Source: Mycobacterium sp. SMC-4
GTDB lineage: Bacteria; Actinomycetota; Actinomycetes; Mycobacteriales; Mycobacteriaceae
Direction of reading: 5' to 3'
Length of the DNA: 64,000 bases
NCBI RefSeq assembly: GCF_025263265.1
Contig: NZ_CP079869.1
Location: 5,518,001 to 5,582,000, forward strand
Position numbers and translations under genes: made by a program. Numbering within the stretch: the stretch's first letter is position 1; each line of letters begins with the position of its first letter. The notes under the pieces were generated by a model. The model saw only the letters and a program-made list of their open reading frames with translations, was not told where the DNA came from and searched no databases. This document shows, piece by piece, positions 24,789 through 33,880 of this stretch.

Positions 24789-24820
24789 TTGTGGCACGAA
24801 ATATATCGGCGCGATACTAT
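24789..24820 (+). promoter_or_regulatory. Possible padR promoter with a small palindrome
   Basis: TTGTGG at 24789-24794 and GATACT at 24813-24818 are 18 bases apart. The short inverted repeat TATCG-GCG-CGATA (24804-24816) overlaps the -10 region and could be a PadR autoregulatory site. This is a weak prediction. Confidence 0.3.
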
Positions 24821-24875
24821 TGCGCGAGGTGTTGAAACGTCCTAACGGCGACGAACAGAAACGGGGGTGCCGCGG

Positions 24876-25421
24876 ATGCTCGAACTGGCCGTCCTCGGTC
24901 TGCTCCTGGAATCGCCCATGCACGGCTACGAGCTGCGTAAGCGGCTGACCGGACTGTTGGGCGCGTTCCGCGCCTTCTCCTACGGTTCGCTCTACCCGGC
25001 CCTGCGGCGGATGCAGGCCGACGGATTGATCGTCGAGGACGCCGCACCGGAGGGCACCGTGAAGGTGCGGCGCGCGCGCCGCGTGTACCAACTCACCGAA
25101 GCCGGCAAGCAACGCTTCACCGAGTTGGTCGCCGACACCGGCCCACAGAACTTCTCCGACGACGGCTTCGGCGTCCACCTGGCGTTCTTCAATCGCACTC
25201 CGGCTGAGGCAAGGATGCGCATCTTGGAGGGCCGCCGCCGTCAGGTCGAGGAGCGTCGAGAAGGTCTGCGTGAAGCCATCGCGCGGGCAAGCAACTCGTT
25301 CGACCGCTACACCCGCCAGCTGCACCAACTGGGGTTGGAGTCCAGCGAGCGGGAAGTCAAGTGGCTCAACGAGTTGATCGCGGCAGAGAGATCAGCGCAG
25401 GGTCGCGCTGAACAGCTCTGA
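24876..25421 (+). CDS. PadR-family transcriptional regulator (Rv0047c-like)
   Basis: 181 residues from ATG 24876, with a GGGGG tract about ten bases upstream; GTG 24867 is too close to it. The winged helix reads LELAVLGLLLESPMHGYELRKRLTGLLGAFRAFSYGSLYPALRRMQADGLI, the PadR signature, followed by a wing with KVRRARRVYQLTEAGKQRF. The C-terminal half is a helical dimerisation region (about 100-175). It lies 66 bases upstream of ino1 in the same direction, as in M. tuberculosis, and could regulate inositol supply. That link is inferred from synteny. Confidence 0.9.
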   Translation: MLELAVLGLLLESPMHGYELRKRLTGLLGAFRAFSYGSLYPALRRMQADGLIVEDAAPEGTVKVRRARRVYQLTEAGKQRFTELVADTGPQNFSDDGFGVHLAFFNRTPAEARMRILEGRRRQVEERREGLREAIARASNSFDRYTRQLHQLGLESSEREVKWLNELIAAERSAQGRAEQL

Positions 25422-25487
25422 CCACACCGCGCAGTAGCAGCAGCCACAAATACCGAAAAGCACTGAAGGACAAGAGGAGAAGCCGTC

Positions 25488-26576
25488 ATGACCGCAAGCA
25501 ATGACGTCCGGGTCGCCATCGTCGGCGTGGGCAACTGTGCGTCCTCGCTCGTACAGGGCGTGCAGTACTACAAGGACGCCGACGAGAACGCCACCGTGCC
25601 CGGCCTGATGCACGTCAAGCTCGGCCAATACCACGTGCGCGACGTCAAGTTCGTCGCCGCGTTCGACGTGGACGCCAAGAAGGTCGGCTTCGACCTGTCC
25701 GAGGCGATCTTCGCCTCCGAGAACAACACCATCAAGATCGCCGACGTCCCGCCCACCGATGTCGTGGTGCAGCGCGGACCGACGCTCGACGGCATCGGTA
25801 AGTACTACGCCGACACCATCGAGGTCTCCGACTCCGACCCGGTCGACGTCGTCAAGGTACTCAAAGATGCCCAGGTCGACGTGCTGGTGTCCTACCTGCC
25901 GGTCGGATCCGAAGAGGCCGACAAGTTCTACGCCCAGTGCGCCATCGACGCCGGTGTGGCCTTCGTCAACGCGCTGCCGGTCTTCATCGCCTCCGACCCC
26001 GTGTGGGCCAAGAAGTTCGAAGATGCCGGCGTCCCGATCGTCGGTGACGACATCAAGAGCCAGGTCGGCGCGACCATCACCCACCGCGTGATGGCCAAGC
26101 TGTTCGAGGACCGCGGCGTCACGCTCGACCGGACCTATCAGCTCAACGTCGGCGGCAACATGGACTTCCTGAACATGCTCGAGCGTTCGCGGCTGGAGTC
26201 GAAGAAGGTGTCCAAGACCCAGGCCGTGACCTCCAACCTGTCGGGGTCGCTGGCCGGCAAGATCGAGGACAAGAACGTCCACATCGGCCCCTCCGACCAT
26301 GTCGCCTGGCTCGATGACCGCAAGTGGGCCTACGTGCGCCTGGAAGGTCGCGCCTTCGGTGACGTGCCGCTGAACCTTGAGTACAAGCTCGAAGTGTGGG
26401 ACTCCCCCAACTCGGCCGGCGTCATCATCGACGCGGTGCGCGCCGCCAAGATCGCCAAGGATCGCGGTATCGGCGGCCCGATCGAGGCCGCCTCGGCCTA
26501 CCTGATGAAGAGCCCGCCCAAGCAGCTGGCCGACGACGTCGCCCGCGATCAGCTGGAGAAGTTCATCGAGGGCTGA
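25488..26576 (+). CDS. ino1: Myo-inositol-1-phosphate synthase
   Basis: 362 residues. The NAD-binding motif [16 protein letters not shown] (about 9-24) and the family blocks [22 protein letters not shown] (about 184-205) and [12 protein letters not shown] are present, together with catalytic lysines in [10 protein letters not shown] and SPPKQL near the C-terminus. It converts glucose 6-phosphate to 1L-myo-inositol 1-phosphate, the first step to phosphatidylinositol, mycothiol, PIMs and lipoarabinomannan. This is the short prokaryotic form. AGGAGAAG lies just upstream of the ATG. It follows padR and is probably expressed with it or from its own leader. Confidence 0.97.
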   Translation: MTASNDVRVAIVGVGNCASSLVQGVQYYKDADENATVPGLMHVKLGQYHVRDVKFVAAFDVDAKKVGFDLSEAIFASENNTIKIADVPPTDVVVQRGPTLDGIGKYYADTIEVSDSDPVDVVKVLKDAQVDVLVSYLPVGSEEADKFYAQCAIDAGVAFVNALPVFIASDPVWAKKFEDAGVPIVGDDIKSQVGATITHRVMAKLFEDRGVTLDRTYQLNVGGNMDFLNMLERSRLESKKVSKTQAVTSNLSGSLAGKIEDKNVHIGPSDHVAWLDDRKWAYVRLEGRAFGDVPLNLEYKLEVWDSPNSAGVIIDAVRAAKIAKDRGIGGPIEAASAYLMKSPPKQLADDVARDQLEKFIEG

Positions 26577-26591
26577 GGGCCTCCAGAAGCC

Positions 26592-27794
26592 TCAGAAGCC
26601 GTAGCCCAGTTCGGCGGGCACCGACGAGGCGAAGGCGGCGTCAAGCGCCGCCACCTCCTCGGGGTCGCTGCAGCGCAGCCGCTGCGCGGCAGCGAACGAC
26701 GACGCGCGGTGCGCGCCGAGGTACAGGCTGCCGAGCACCGACAGATCCGTGTGCACCTGCGCGGGCGCGTCCGTCGGGGTGCACTGTGCTTGTCCGGCGC
26801 GCACCTCCAGCGCGAATCGGCCACCTCCGCCGAGGACGGTGTCCGAAACGTCGAGCACCACAGCCACATCCGCGGAATATGTGCGCGCCTGCAGCACCGC
26901 CGGGATATCGAGCATGCGCAGCCACAGCCCGTCATGGGCTCCGGTGTTGCGCACGAGCCGGGGATCGGTCAGCAGGTACGGCAACGTCTGGTCCGGATGA
27001 CTTTCGATGGTCACCGTCGCCATCAGGTCCAGGCCGAGTAACACGCGCCACAATGCGATGTAGGCCTGCGGTGTCGCGGCCGCGAACTTCGTGATGCGCG
27101 CGGTGTCCTTCTTCTCGCCGGAGTGCACCCGGTACATGACGAAACCGTCGGGATGCAGCAGACAGAAGTGCTCGCTGCCGCCGTCGCGCGACTGTTCGCG
27201 ATCGGCCAGCAGCTCATCCCACAGCCGGGCCGGGGTGTATAGGCCGCCCGGGGTCTGCCGCCGCCACCGTTCGTAGATCTCCTCGAGATCACCGCGATGC
27301 TCGGCGGCGCGCACGACACGGACACCGCCGGGATCGGGCACGTTCGGATGCCACCGTGCGCGCTCCCGATCGACCGCGAGGTGCTGCCAGATGGTGGCCG
27401 GTCCGTAGCCGAACCGTCCATAGATCTCCGCCTCGCTGGCCTCCAACCCGGCGATCGGGTACCCGCCCATGCGACTGTGCAGTTCGGCGAACATTCCACG
27501 CAGTGCCCCGCGGCGGCGGTGCGTCGGCGCCACCGCCACCCACGACACGCCCGCCATCGGCAGCACCGCGCCGCCGGGAACGGTCAGCTCCAGGTCCAGG
27601 AACATCGCACTGCCGACGACGTCTTTCCCGTCACACGCGACGACGGCACTGTCGGCTGTCACCATCGAACGCCACGCGTCGATGGTCTCCGGCGGTTGCC
27701 AGACGCCGAATCCGGTCGCTGCGATCAAACCCATCGCCGACCAGTCGGCCTCCTCGGCGGTGCGGAACGTCAGGCTCCCATCGGTGGCTGTCAC
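26592..27794 (-). CDS. eis: Eis-like GNAT acetyltransferase
   Basis: 400 residues from GTG 27794, chosen because upstream frame residues would run across the divergent hydrolase start. The N-terminal GNAT domain has MAGVSWVAVAPTHRRRGALRGMF, the acetyl-CoA pyrophosphate loop Q/RxxGxG/A, and LEASEAEIYGRFGYG. The middle GNAT-like domain and C-terminal sterol-carrier-like domain of Eis follow, ending in the terminal carboxylate segment ELGYGF. Eis proteins are hexameric and acetylate multiple amines of aminoglycosides and some peptides. The gene converges on ino1, with 15 bases between stops. Whether it confers drug tolerance cannot be read here. Confidence 0.88.
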   Translation of the reverse strand: MTATDGSLTFRTAEEADWSAMGLIAATGFGVWQPPETIDAWRSMVTADSAVVACDGKDVVGSAMFLDLELTVPGGAVLPMAGVSWVAVAPTHRRRGALRGMFAELHSRMGGYPIAGLEASEAEIYGRFGYGPATIWQHLAVDRERARWHPNVPDPGGVRVVRAAEHRGDLEEIYERWRRQTPGGLYTPARLWDELLADREQSRDGGSEHFCLLHPDGFVMYRVHSGEKKDTARITKFAAATPQAYIALWRVLLGLDLMATVTIESHPDQTLPYLLTDPRLVRNTGAHDGLWLRMLDIPAVLQARTYSADVAVVLDVSDTVLGGGGRFALEVRAGQAQCTPTDAPAQVHTDLSVLGSLYLGAHRASSFAAAQRLRCSDPEEVAALDAAFASSVPAELGYGF

Positions 27795-27860
27795 CGTTCG
27801 ACCGTGGCACACCGGCCCCTGATCGCGCACCTCAATATCGGCGGTGCGTACTGTCACACC

Positions 27861-28757
27861 ATGGACGAGACCGATGACGAGCTGGCCAGCCTGTCCGAGT
27901 TCATCTTCCTCAGCGAGAACGCCCGCCAGGCCGGCGTAACCGGACCGCTTCCCCCAGCAACGCGGATCGACGCTGGTCCGGTCAGTGCGCTGAAATTCGG
28001 CGATGAAGCCCCCCGGGTGGCGTTCCTGCACGGCGGCGGTCAGAACGCCCACACCTGGGACACCGTGGTACTGGGGCTGGGCGAGCCCGCGCTGTCGATC
28101 GACCTGCCCGGCCACGGCCGTTCTGCCTGGCGCGAGGACGGCGACTACGGGCCCAGACCCAACGCCGTCACTGTGGAGCCCGTGCTGCGCAAGCTCGCCG
28201 CCGACGTCGACCTGGTGGTCGGTATGTCACTGGGTGGTCTGACCGCGCTACGGGTCGCCGTCGCCGCACCCGAGCTGGTCCGCAAACTCGTACTGGTGGA
28301 CGTGACCCCCTCGGCGCCGCAACGGCACACCGAGATGACCGACGCCCAAAAGGGCACCGTCGCACTGGTCAGCGGCGAGCGGATCTTCCCCAGCTTCGCC
28401 GCGATGCTCGAGGTGACGGTGGCCGCGGCTCCACACCGCGATCGGGAATCGTTGCGGCGCGGTGTGTTTCACAACGCCAAGCGACTGCCCGACGGCACCT
28501 GGACGTGGCGCTACGACTCCATCCGCACCGGGGACGGCTTCGAGGGACTGTGGGACGACGTGCCCCAGCTGAGCACCCCGACCACCCTCATCCGCGGTGC
28601 CCACTCCCACTTCGTCAATGACGAAGACGCCGCGGAATTCGCGCGCACCGCACCGGGATTCCAGCGCACCCACATCGTCGAGAACTCCGGCCACTCCGTG
28701 CAGAGCGACCAACCGCTGGCTCTGGTGCGGCTACTGCGCGACATCCTCGACGAATGA
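27861..28757 (+). CDS. Alpha/beta hydrolase (Rv0045c-like esterase)
   Basis: 298 residues from ATG 27861. The nucleophile elbow is GMSLGG (about residue 120), and the oxyanion-hole segment is AFLHGGGQNAHTWD (about 55-68). The catalytic histidine is in ENSGHSVQSDQP near the C-terminus, and a probable acid lies in the TLIRGAHSHFVNDEDAAEF block. M. tuberculosis Rv0045c, in the same neighbourhood, has been described as an esterase of short-chain esters. The physiological substrate is unknown. It diverges from eis with a 66-base gap. Confidence 0.88.
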   Translation: MDETDDELASLSEFIFLSENARQAGVTGPLPPATRIDAGPVSALKFGDEAPRVAFLHGGGQNAHTWDTVVLGLGEPALSIDLPGHGRSAWREDGDYGPRPNAVTVEPVLRKLAADVDLVVGMSLGGLTALRVAVAAPELVRKLVLVDVTPSAPQRHTEMTDAQKGTVALVSGERIFPSFAAMLEVTVAAAPHRDRESLRRGVFHNAKRLPDGTWTWRYDSIRTGDGFEGLWDDVPQLSTPTTLIRGAHSHFVNDEDAAEFARTAPGFQRTHIVENSGHSVQSDQPLALVRLLRDILDE

Positions 28758-28759
28758 GC

Positions 28760-30658
28760 TCAGCGGGCCGCGCCGGCCTTCTTCCGGCGCCGGCCCAACA
28801 GCACCAACCCGACGAAACCCCACGCAACGTTGTAAGAGTGCACGGTGTAGCCGAGGTCGCGCAGGATGCCCATCTCGACTGCGCTCAGCGTGCGGATTCC
28901 CAGGCCGGTCCCGGACAGTGCGTTCATCAACTGCTCGTACGGAGCAACGAAGGTGTTGTCGTCGAGGTGACCGACCGAACTGCCCTGCTCCCACGGATTC
29001 GGGGTGTAGAGCGGCACCAGTTGACCACCGAAGGCCGCCATGGCGTTCTGGCCGCCGAAGTACAGGCCGCCCGAGCCGCCGGTGAGATTGTCGTCGAAGG
29101 CGGAGTTCCAGCGGTAGAAGAACCGGGTGAACGGCGACCTGCCGTTCTCGTCGACGATGAAGCTGTTGAAGGTCGACCAGTAATTGCGGGTGTTGAGACC
29201 GGGTGCTCGCATCCCCGCGGTGAAGCCGAAGGTGTGGATCAGCTCGTGCATCACCGTGGACGCGAAATCGTACTCGTCGTCGGCGATCTCGTCGCCGTAG
29301 CCCCAGGGTTGACCGAAGTTGAAGTCGATCTGCCCGTCGGCGGCCGAACCGTTGGCGTCGCGCCCGGTGAGCAACTTGTGCTGCACGACGGTGCGCCAGA
29401 ACCCGGCCGTGGACCGGATCAGACTGCTGCTCGCCGAGGCCAAGGTGTTCGAATCGGCGTTATCTTCGCCGGTCACGTCGATGTTCAACACGACCGGGCG
29501 TTCGACGACGAAGAAGACGATCACGTTGTTGGCCGCGTCCTGCAGTGCATCGCGCCGGGACGGGGTCCAGTGCGTTGCCCCGGTGGTGTAGTTGAACGCG
29601 AAGGTGATGGCGCCCTGGTTGATGAAGTGGGTGGCCCGGGTGCCCAATCCGCGGAACGGATCGAAAATGTTGGTGCGCCATCCGTCGACCGCAATGACGC
29701 GGAACGAGTCGACCCCGTCGAACGACTCGTTCGGGGTGTAGGTGTAGGTGCCGTCGTCGTTGATCAGCACGGTGCCCTGTCGGGGCCGCACCGTGAGCAC
29801 GAACCGCAGCGCGTCACCGTCGGGGTCGACGGCATTGAGGGTGCCCTCGATGGGACCGGTCAGCTTTCCGGTGATCTGGACCGGTGCCACCGTCGGTGTC
29901 TGATTCATCAGGGCCCGGCGCAGCGCCCACATGTTGGCTTCCAACTCGGCTTTGCGATCCTGGTCCACCGGCAGCGAATCGATGTAGGCCAGCCGCCGTG
30001 CCGTCCAGTTGTCGATGATCGCGGCGATGCGCTGCTGGCGGGCCGTGCCCGGGTTCTCCACCGGAGCCTCCATCACCTCCGGAGGCAAGGCTGACTGCAG
30101 CACAACGGGATCCGAGGTCGCAGCGGCGTGGGCCTCGGCCTGGGTGTCGGCCAGCCGGGCGTGGGTGCGTCGCTCGCGGGTCTGGGTGGCCGATGGCGTC
30201 GCGGTGGTGCTGTCGTTGCCCGCGGTGGTGGCCACGCTGTCATCGACCGCTTCGGCATCGTCGACCGCTGTGACCTCGTCGACGACGGTGCGTTCGAGTG
30301 CATCGTCGAGGTCCTTGGTCTCCAGCGAGGTCTTGCTCTGCGCGGAGGTGTCCTTGCCGGCGCGTCGGGTGTCCCGGCCGTCGCGCTCGGAGCTCGCGGT
30401 ACGCGCGCCCCGGCGGGCATCCCGGTCAGCGCGGGGGCTGTCGTTGCTCGACACCCGCGACACCGATGACGAGTCGCCGCTGGAATCGGCGGCGGCCACC
30501 CCGGTCGTCGGCCCCAGCAGTGAGTAGCCCAGCAACGCCGCACCCATACCGGCCGAGGCCGCGCCCAGCTGCAACCAACGTCGCACCTCGAAGCTCTGCG
30601 AGCGGTGGGCCGGATGCTTCAACCGGTCGGCTCGGTGTCTACCGCGTTGCGCTGCCAT
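28760..30658 (-). CDS. Exported metzincin-like metalloprotease with cadherin-like domain
   Basis: 632 residues. The N-terminus RWLQLGAASAGMGAALLGYSLLGP (about 27-50) is a signal-anchor or signal peptide seen on large exported mycobacterial proteins. A Ser/Arg/Asp-rich low-complexity region follows to about 160. A cadherin/Ig-like module contains DPDGDALRFVLT and GTYTYTPNESFDGVDSFRVIAVDG. The catalytic region has VMHELIHTFGF (HExxH plus G), a later SVGHLDDNTF histidine and TLSAVEMGILRDLGY, in the order seen in leishmanolysin-like proteases. The C-terminus has a short hydrophobic stretch followed by RRRKK. The Met-turn sequence is not clear. It converges on the hydrolase gene with stops two bases apart. 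The substrate is unknown. Confidence 0.75.
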   Translation of the reverse strand: MAAQRGRHRADRLKHPAHRSQSFEVRRWLQLGAASAGMGAALLGYSLLGPTTGVAAADSSGDSSSVSRVSSNDSPRADRDARRGARTASSERDGRDTRRAGKDTSAQSKTSLETKDLDDALERTVVDEVTAVDDAEAVDDSVATTAGNDSTTATPSATQTRERRTHARLADTQAEAHAAATSDPVVLQSALPPEVMEAPVENPGTARQQRIAAIIDNWTARRLAYIDSLPVDQDRKAELEANMWALRRALMNQTPTVAPVQITGKLTGPIEGTLNAVDPDGDALRFVLTVRPRQGTVLINDDGTYTYTPNESFDGVDSFRVIAVDGWRTNIFDPFRGLGTRATHFINQGAITFAFNYTTGATHWTPSRRDALQDAANNVIVFFVVERPVVLNIDVTGEDNADSNTLASASSSLIRSTAGFWRTVVQHKLLTGRDANGSAADGQIDFNFGQPWGYGDEIADDEYDFASTVMHELIHTFGFTAGMRAPGLNTRNYWSTFNSFIVDENGRSPFTRFFYRWNSAFDDNLTGGSGGLYFGGQNAMAAFGGQLVPLYTPNPWEQGSSVGHLDDNTFVAPYEQLMNALSGTGLGIRTLSAVEMGILRDLGYTVHSYNVAWGFVGLVLLGRRRKKAGAAR

Positions 30659-30749
30659 GACTTGACCCCTTCGTCAAAAACTCCATCTCACCGCAACCTG
30701 CGCTGATCCGCGCGAACAGTAAGTTTGCTGGAGACTATCACCTGCTGTT

Positions 30750-30778
30750 GCTCACCGCGATGTTTCCCGCTGTTCACC
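30750..30778 (+). promoter_or_regulatory. Possible Pho-box-like direct repeats upstream of phoX
   Basis: GCTCACC (30750-30756) and GTTCACC (30772-30778) are 22 bases apart, two turns of the 11-base repeat unit used by actinobacterial phosphate regulators, with a degenerate GTTTCCC between. A phosphatase gene lies downstream. This is a weak, context-based prediction. Confidence 0.3.
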
Positions 30779-30867
30779 TCGACGTCGTCGAGTGCTGGCC
30801 GGGCTGCCGTAGCTTTCCGCAAGTTCGCGGCCCAGCCCTGGCCGCGGCAGGTCGGAAGGACGTCTCG

Positions 30868-32949
30868 ATGCCGCTGGTTCCGCTCAACCTGTTCGTCGCC
30901 CACGACGGCACGTCGAAGCGTCAACACATCACCTGCGTCTACCGGTGCGGGGACGCCTGCTCCAAGCCCGCGCCCAATCAGAGCGACAACGAGTACTTCG
31001 GCGACATCGCCAAAGCGGTGACGCGTCGCTCGCTGCTGCGTGCCGGCGGCGTCGCGGTGCTGGCGGTGGGCGCCGGCTCCGCGCTGGCAGCCTGCTCCAG
31101 CGACACCCAACCCGCACCCACCTCGTCATCGCCGGCCGCGCCGGAACCGGTTGCCGGCATGAACTTCGCCTCGGTGGCGCCCAATACCGAGGACGCCGTC
31201 GTGGTCGCCGACGGCTACCGCCACGCCGTGGTGATCCGCTGGGGTGACCCGGTCCTGCCGGACGCCCCGGCCTTCGACGTCGCCCGCCAGAGCGGTGCCG
31301 CCCAACGCGGGCAGTTCGGCTTCAACAACGACTTCGCCGGCCTGCTGCCGGTACCCGGGCGCCAAGACCACTTCCTGCTGGTCACCAACTTCGAATACGT
31401 GACACCGGAGTTCATGTTCCCCGGCTACGACGCCGCAGCGCCGACCCGCGACCAGTTCGAGGTCGAGATCGCCGCGGTCGGCATGGGTGTGGTCGAGGTG
31501 CAACGCACCGGCGACGGCCTCACCCCGGTCATCGGGTCCTACAACCGGCGCATCACCGCCGATACCCCGATGGTGCTGACCGGGCCCGCCGCAGGAAGCG
31601 ATCCGGTCAAAACCGAAGCCGACCCGACCGGTCGCGCCGTCGCGGGCACCTTCGCCAACTGCGCGGGCGGGGTGACGCCGTGGGGCACGGTGCTCTCCGG
31701 GGAGGAGAACTTCCAGGACTACTTCGGTGCCGCCGACGGGGCGCCCGCACCGGGACCCGTGGACGCCGACCGGATGGATCGCTACGGCGTGTCGGTCGAG
31801 CCGACGGCGCTGCTGTGGGAAACCTTCGACCCCCGCTTCGATCTGACCCGGACCCCCAACGAGCCCAACCGCTTCGGCTACATCGTCGAACTCAATCCCT
31901 GGGATCCGCAGTCCACCCCGGTGAAACACTCTGCGCTGGGCCGGTTCAAGCACGAAGGTGCGACGATCTACGTCACCGACGACGGGACGGTGGTCGCCTA
32001 CACCGGCGACGACGAACGCTTCGACTACATGTATAAGTTCGTGTCGTCGAAGAAGATCCAGCCGAGCACCGGGGGCGGCTACGACGCGGCGGCGATGGCA
32101 CACAACATGACCATCCTCGACGAGGGCACACTGTATGTCGCCAAACTGTCCAGCGACATCCCCGCCGACCAGATCGACGGCTCCGGCGAGCTGCCCGCCG
32201 ACGGCGCCTTCCGCGGCACCGGCACGTGGATTCCACTGTTGCGCAGTGGCCCTGACGGCCAGGGCGAGTCGCTGGTCGACGGCTTCACCGCCCAGGAAGC
32301 GGCGGTGTTCACCCGGATGGCCGCCGACAAAGCCGGCGCCACGAAGATGGACCGGCCCGAGGACTTCGAAGCCAACCCGGTGACCGGCAAGGTGTATCTG
32401 GCGCTGACCAACAACAGCAGACGCGGCACCGACGGCAACCCGCGCGCCGATGCGGCCAACCCCCGCAACGAGAACAAGAGCGGTCAGGTTCTGGAACTCA
32501 CCGACGACCACGCCGGTACCGCCTTCACCTGGGAGCTGCTGCTGGTGTGCGGTGACCCGCAGGCCGCCGACACCTACTACGGCGGCTTCGACAAGTCTCG
32601 GGTCAGCCCGATCTCGTGCCCGGACAACGTGGCCTTCGACAGCCACGGCAACCTGTGGATCTCCACCGACGGCAACGCGCTGGAATCCAACGACGGGCTG
32701 TTCGCAGTGGCGTTGGAAGGAGCGCAACGCGGCGAGGTCCGGCAGTTCCTCACCGTGCCGCTGGGCGCCGAGACCTGCGGGCCGGTGATCACCGACGACC
32801 TGGTCACGGTGTGCGTGCAACACCCGGGGGAAAGCGACGAGCACACCCTGGACAACCCGCAGTCGCGCTGGCCCGAGGGTGGCAGCACCGGCACCGCGCG
32901 CCCCGCGGTGGTGGCGGTGTGGCGCGATGGCGGCCAGATCGGGATGTAG
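30868..32949 (+). CDS. Tat-exported PhoX-family phosphatase
   Basis: 693 residues from ATG 30868, with GGAAGGA upstream. The twin-arginine signal is unusually internal: VTRRSLLRAGGVAVLAVGAGSALAACSS at about 51-78, after a 50-residue N-terminal extension starting MPLVPLNLFVAHDG. This is typical of PhoX/DUF839 proteins. The cysteine after SALAA also fits a lipobox. Domain blocks include TFANCAGGVTPWGTVLSGEENFQDYFG, GRFKHEGATIYVTDDGTVVAYTGDDERFDYMYKFVS and CPDNVAFDSHGNLWISTDGN. PhoX enzymes are calcium- and iron-dependent phosphatases induced by phosphate limitation. It stands alone, divergent from the metzincin-like gene. Confidence 0.88.
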   Translation: MPLVPLNLFVAHDGTSKRQHITCVYRCGDACSKPAPNQSDNEYFGDIAKAVTRRSLLRAGGVAVLAVGAGSALAACSSDTQPAPTSSSPAAPEPVAGMNFASVAPNTEDAVVVADGYRHAVVIRWGDPVLPDAPAFDVARQSGAAQRGQFGFNNDFAGLLPVPGRQDHFLLVTNFEYVTPEFMFPGYDAAAPTRDQFEVEIAAVGMGVVEVQRTGDGLTPVIGSYNRRITADTPMVLTGPAAGSDPVKTEADPTGRAVAGTFANCAGGVTPWGTVLSGEENFQDYFGAADGAPAPGPVDADRMDRYGVSVEPTALLWETFDPRFDLTRTPNEPNRFGYIVELNPWDPQSTPVKHSALGRFKHEGATIYVTDDGTVVAYTGDDERFDYMYKFVSSKKIQPSTGGGYDAAAMAHNMTILDEGTLYVAKLSSDIPADQIDGSGELPADGAFRGTGTWIPLLRSGPDGQGESLVDGFTAQEAAVFTRMAADKAGATKMDRPEDFEANPVTGKVYLALTNNSRRGTDGNPRADAANPRNENKSGQVLELTDDHAGTAFTWELLLVCGDPQAADTYYGGFDKSRVSPISCPDNVAFDSHGNLWISTDGNALESNDGLFAVALEGAQRGEVRQFLTVPLGAETCGPVITDDLVTVCVQHPGESDEHTLDNPQSRWPEGGSTGTARPAVVAVWRDGGQIGM

Positions 32950-33023
32950 GCGACCCGAAAGCCCAGTTTTTGTGCCAGATTTGGATGAGTTTGTGTCTGC
33001 TCGCGCAGGGATAGACAGGGCAC

Positions 33024-33833
33024 ATGACCACTGCATCCCCGCCCTCCTCGCGACCGATCCGCATCGGCGTGCAACTGCAGCCGCAGCATTCACCGCGGTA
33101 CAGCCATCTGCGCGATGCGGTGCGCCGCTGCGAAGATCTCGGCGTCGACATCGCCTTCAACTGGGACCACTTCTTCCCGCTCTACGGTGACCCCGATGGC
33201 GCTCACTACGAATGCTGGACGATGCTGGCCGCCTGGGCTGAGCAAACCTCACGCATCGAGATCGGCGCGCTGGTCAGCTGCAACTCCTATCGCAACCCCG
33301 AACTGCTCGCCGATATGGCCCGCACCGTCGACCACATCTCCGGGGGCCGGCTGATCCTGGGCATCGGATCAGGCTGGAAGCGGAAGGATTACGACGAGTA
33401 CGGCTATGAGTTCGGCACCGCGGGCGGCCGACTCGACGACCTGGCTCGAGCGCTGCCCCGGATCACCTCCCGCCTGGCCAAGCTCAACCCCGCCCCGACC
33501 CGCGACATCCCGATCCTGATCGGCGGCCAGGGCGAGCGCAAGACGTTGCGTCTGGTCGCCGAACACGCCGACATCTGGCACGGCTTCACCGATCGGGCCA
33601 CCTATCCTGGCAAAGCGGAGGTGCTCGACCGACACTGCGCGGACGTCGGCCGGGATCCGGCAGCCGTGGAACGGTCCTCCGGTGTCCCCGAGGGCGAAGT
33701 GGAAGCAATGCTCGCCGAGGCCGACGCTCTGGCCGGCCTCGGCGTCACGCTGCTGACGGTCGGGGTGAACGGTCCCGACTACAACCTGGCGGCCGCCGAA
33801 GCGCTCTGCCTCTGGCGCGACGAACGCAGCTGA
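33024..33833 (+). CDS. LLM-class F420-dependent oxidoreductase
   Basis: 269 residues of the luciferase-like monooxygenase TIM-barrel family. Visible are RIGVQLQPQHSP, FNWDHFFPLYGDPDGAHYECWTML, TSRIEIGALVSCNSYRNPELLADMARTVDHISGGRLILGIGSGW (the cofactor-binding block) and PILIGGQGERKTLRLVAEHADIWHG. This subfamily in mycobacteria typically uses F420 rather than FMN. The position corresponds to M. tuberculosis Rv0044c. The substrate is unknown. It starts 74 bases after the PhoX gene. Confidence 0.9.
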   Translation: MTTASPPSSRPIRIGVQLQPQHSPRYSHLRDAVRRCEDLGVDIAFNWDHFFPLYGDPDGAHYECWTMLAAWAEQTSRIEIGALVSCNSYRNPELLADMARTVDHISGGRLILGIGSGWKRKDYDEYGYEFGTAGGRLDDLARALPRITSRLAKLNPAPTRDIPILIGGQGERKTLRLVAEHADIWHGFTDRATYPGKAEVLDRHCADVGRDPAAVERSSGVPEGEVEAMLAEADALAGLGVTLLTVGVNGPDYNLAAAEALCLWRDERS

Positions 33834-33880
33834 GCCGCGACAGCGTCCGCCGAACCCGCGCTCCCGCTACGTTGCTTGAC

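Noticed and set aside
28754..30094. A 446-codon plus-strand frame opposite the metzincin-like gene
   Set aside because: Antisense of a gene with a signal peptide and HExxH motif; the plus frame has no motifs.
31126..33093. A 655-codon minus-strand frame opposite the PhoX gene
   Set aside because: Same antisense artefact; composition is dominated by Val, Gly, Arg and His, and there is no recognisable domain.
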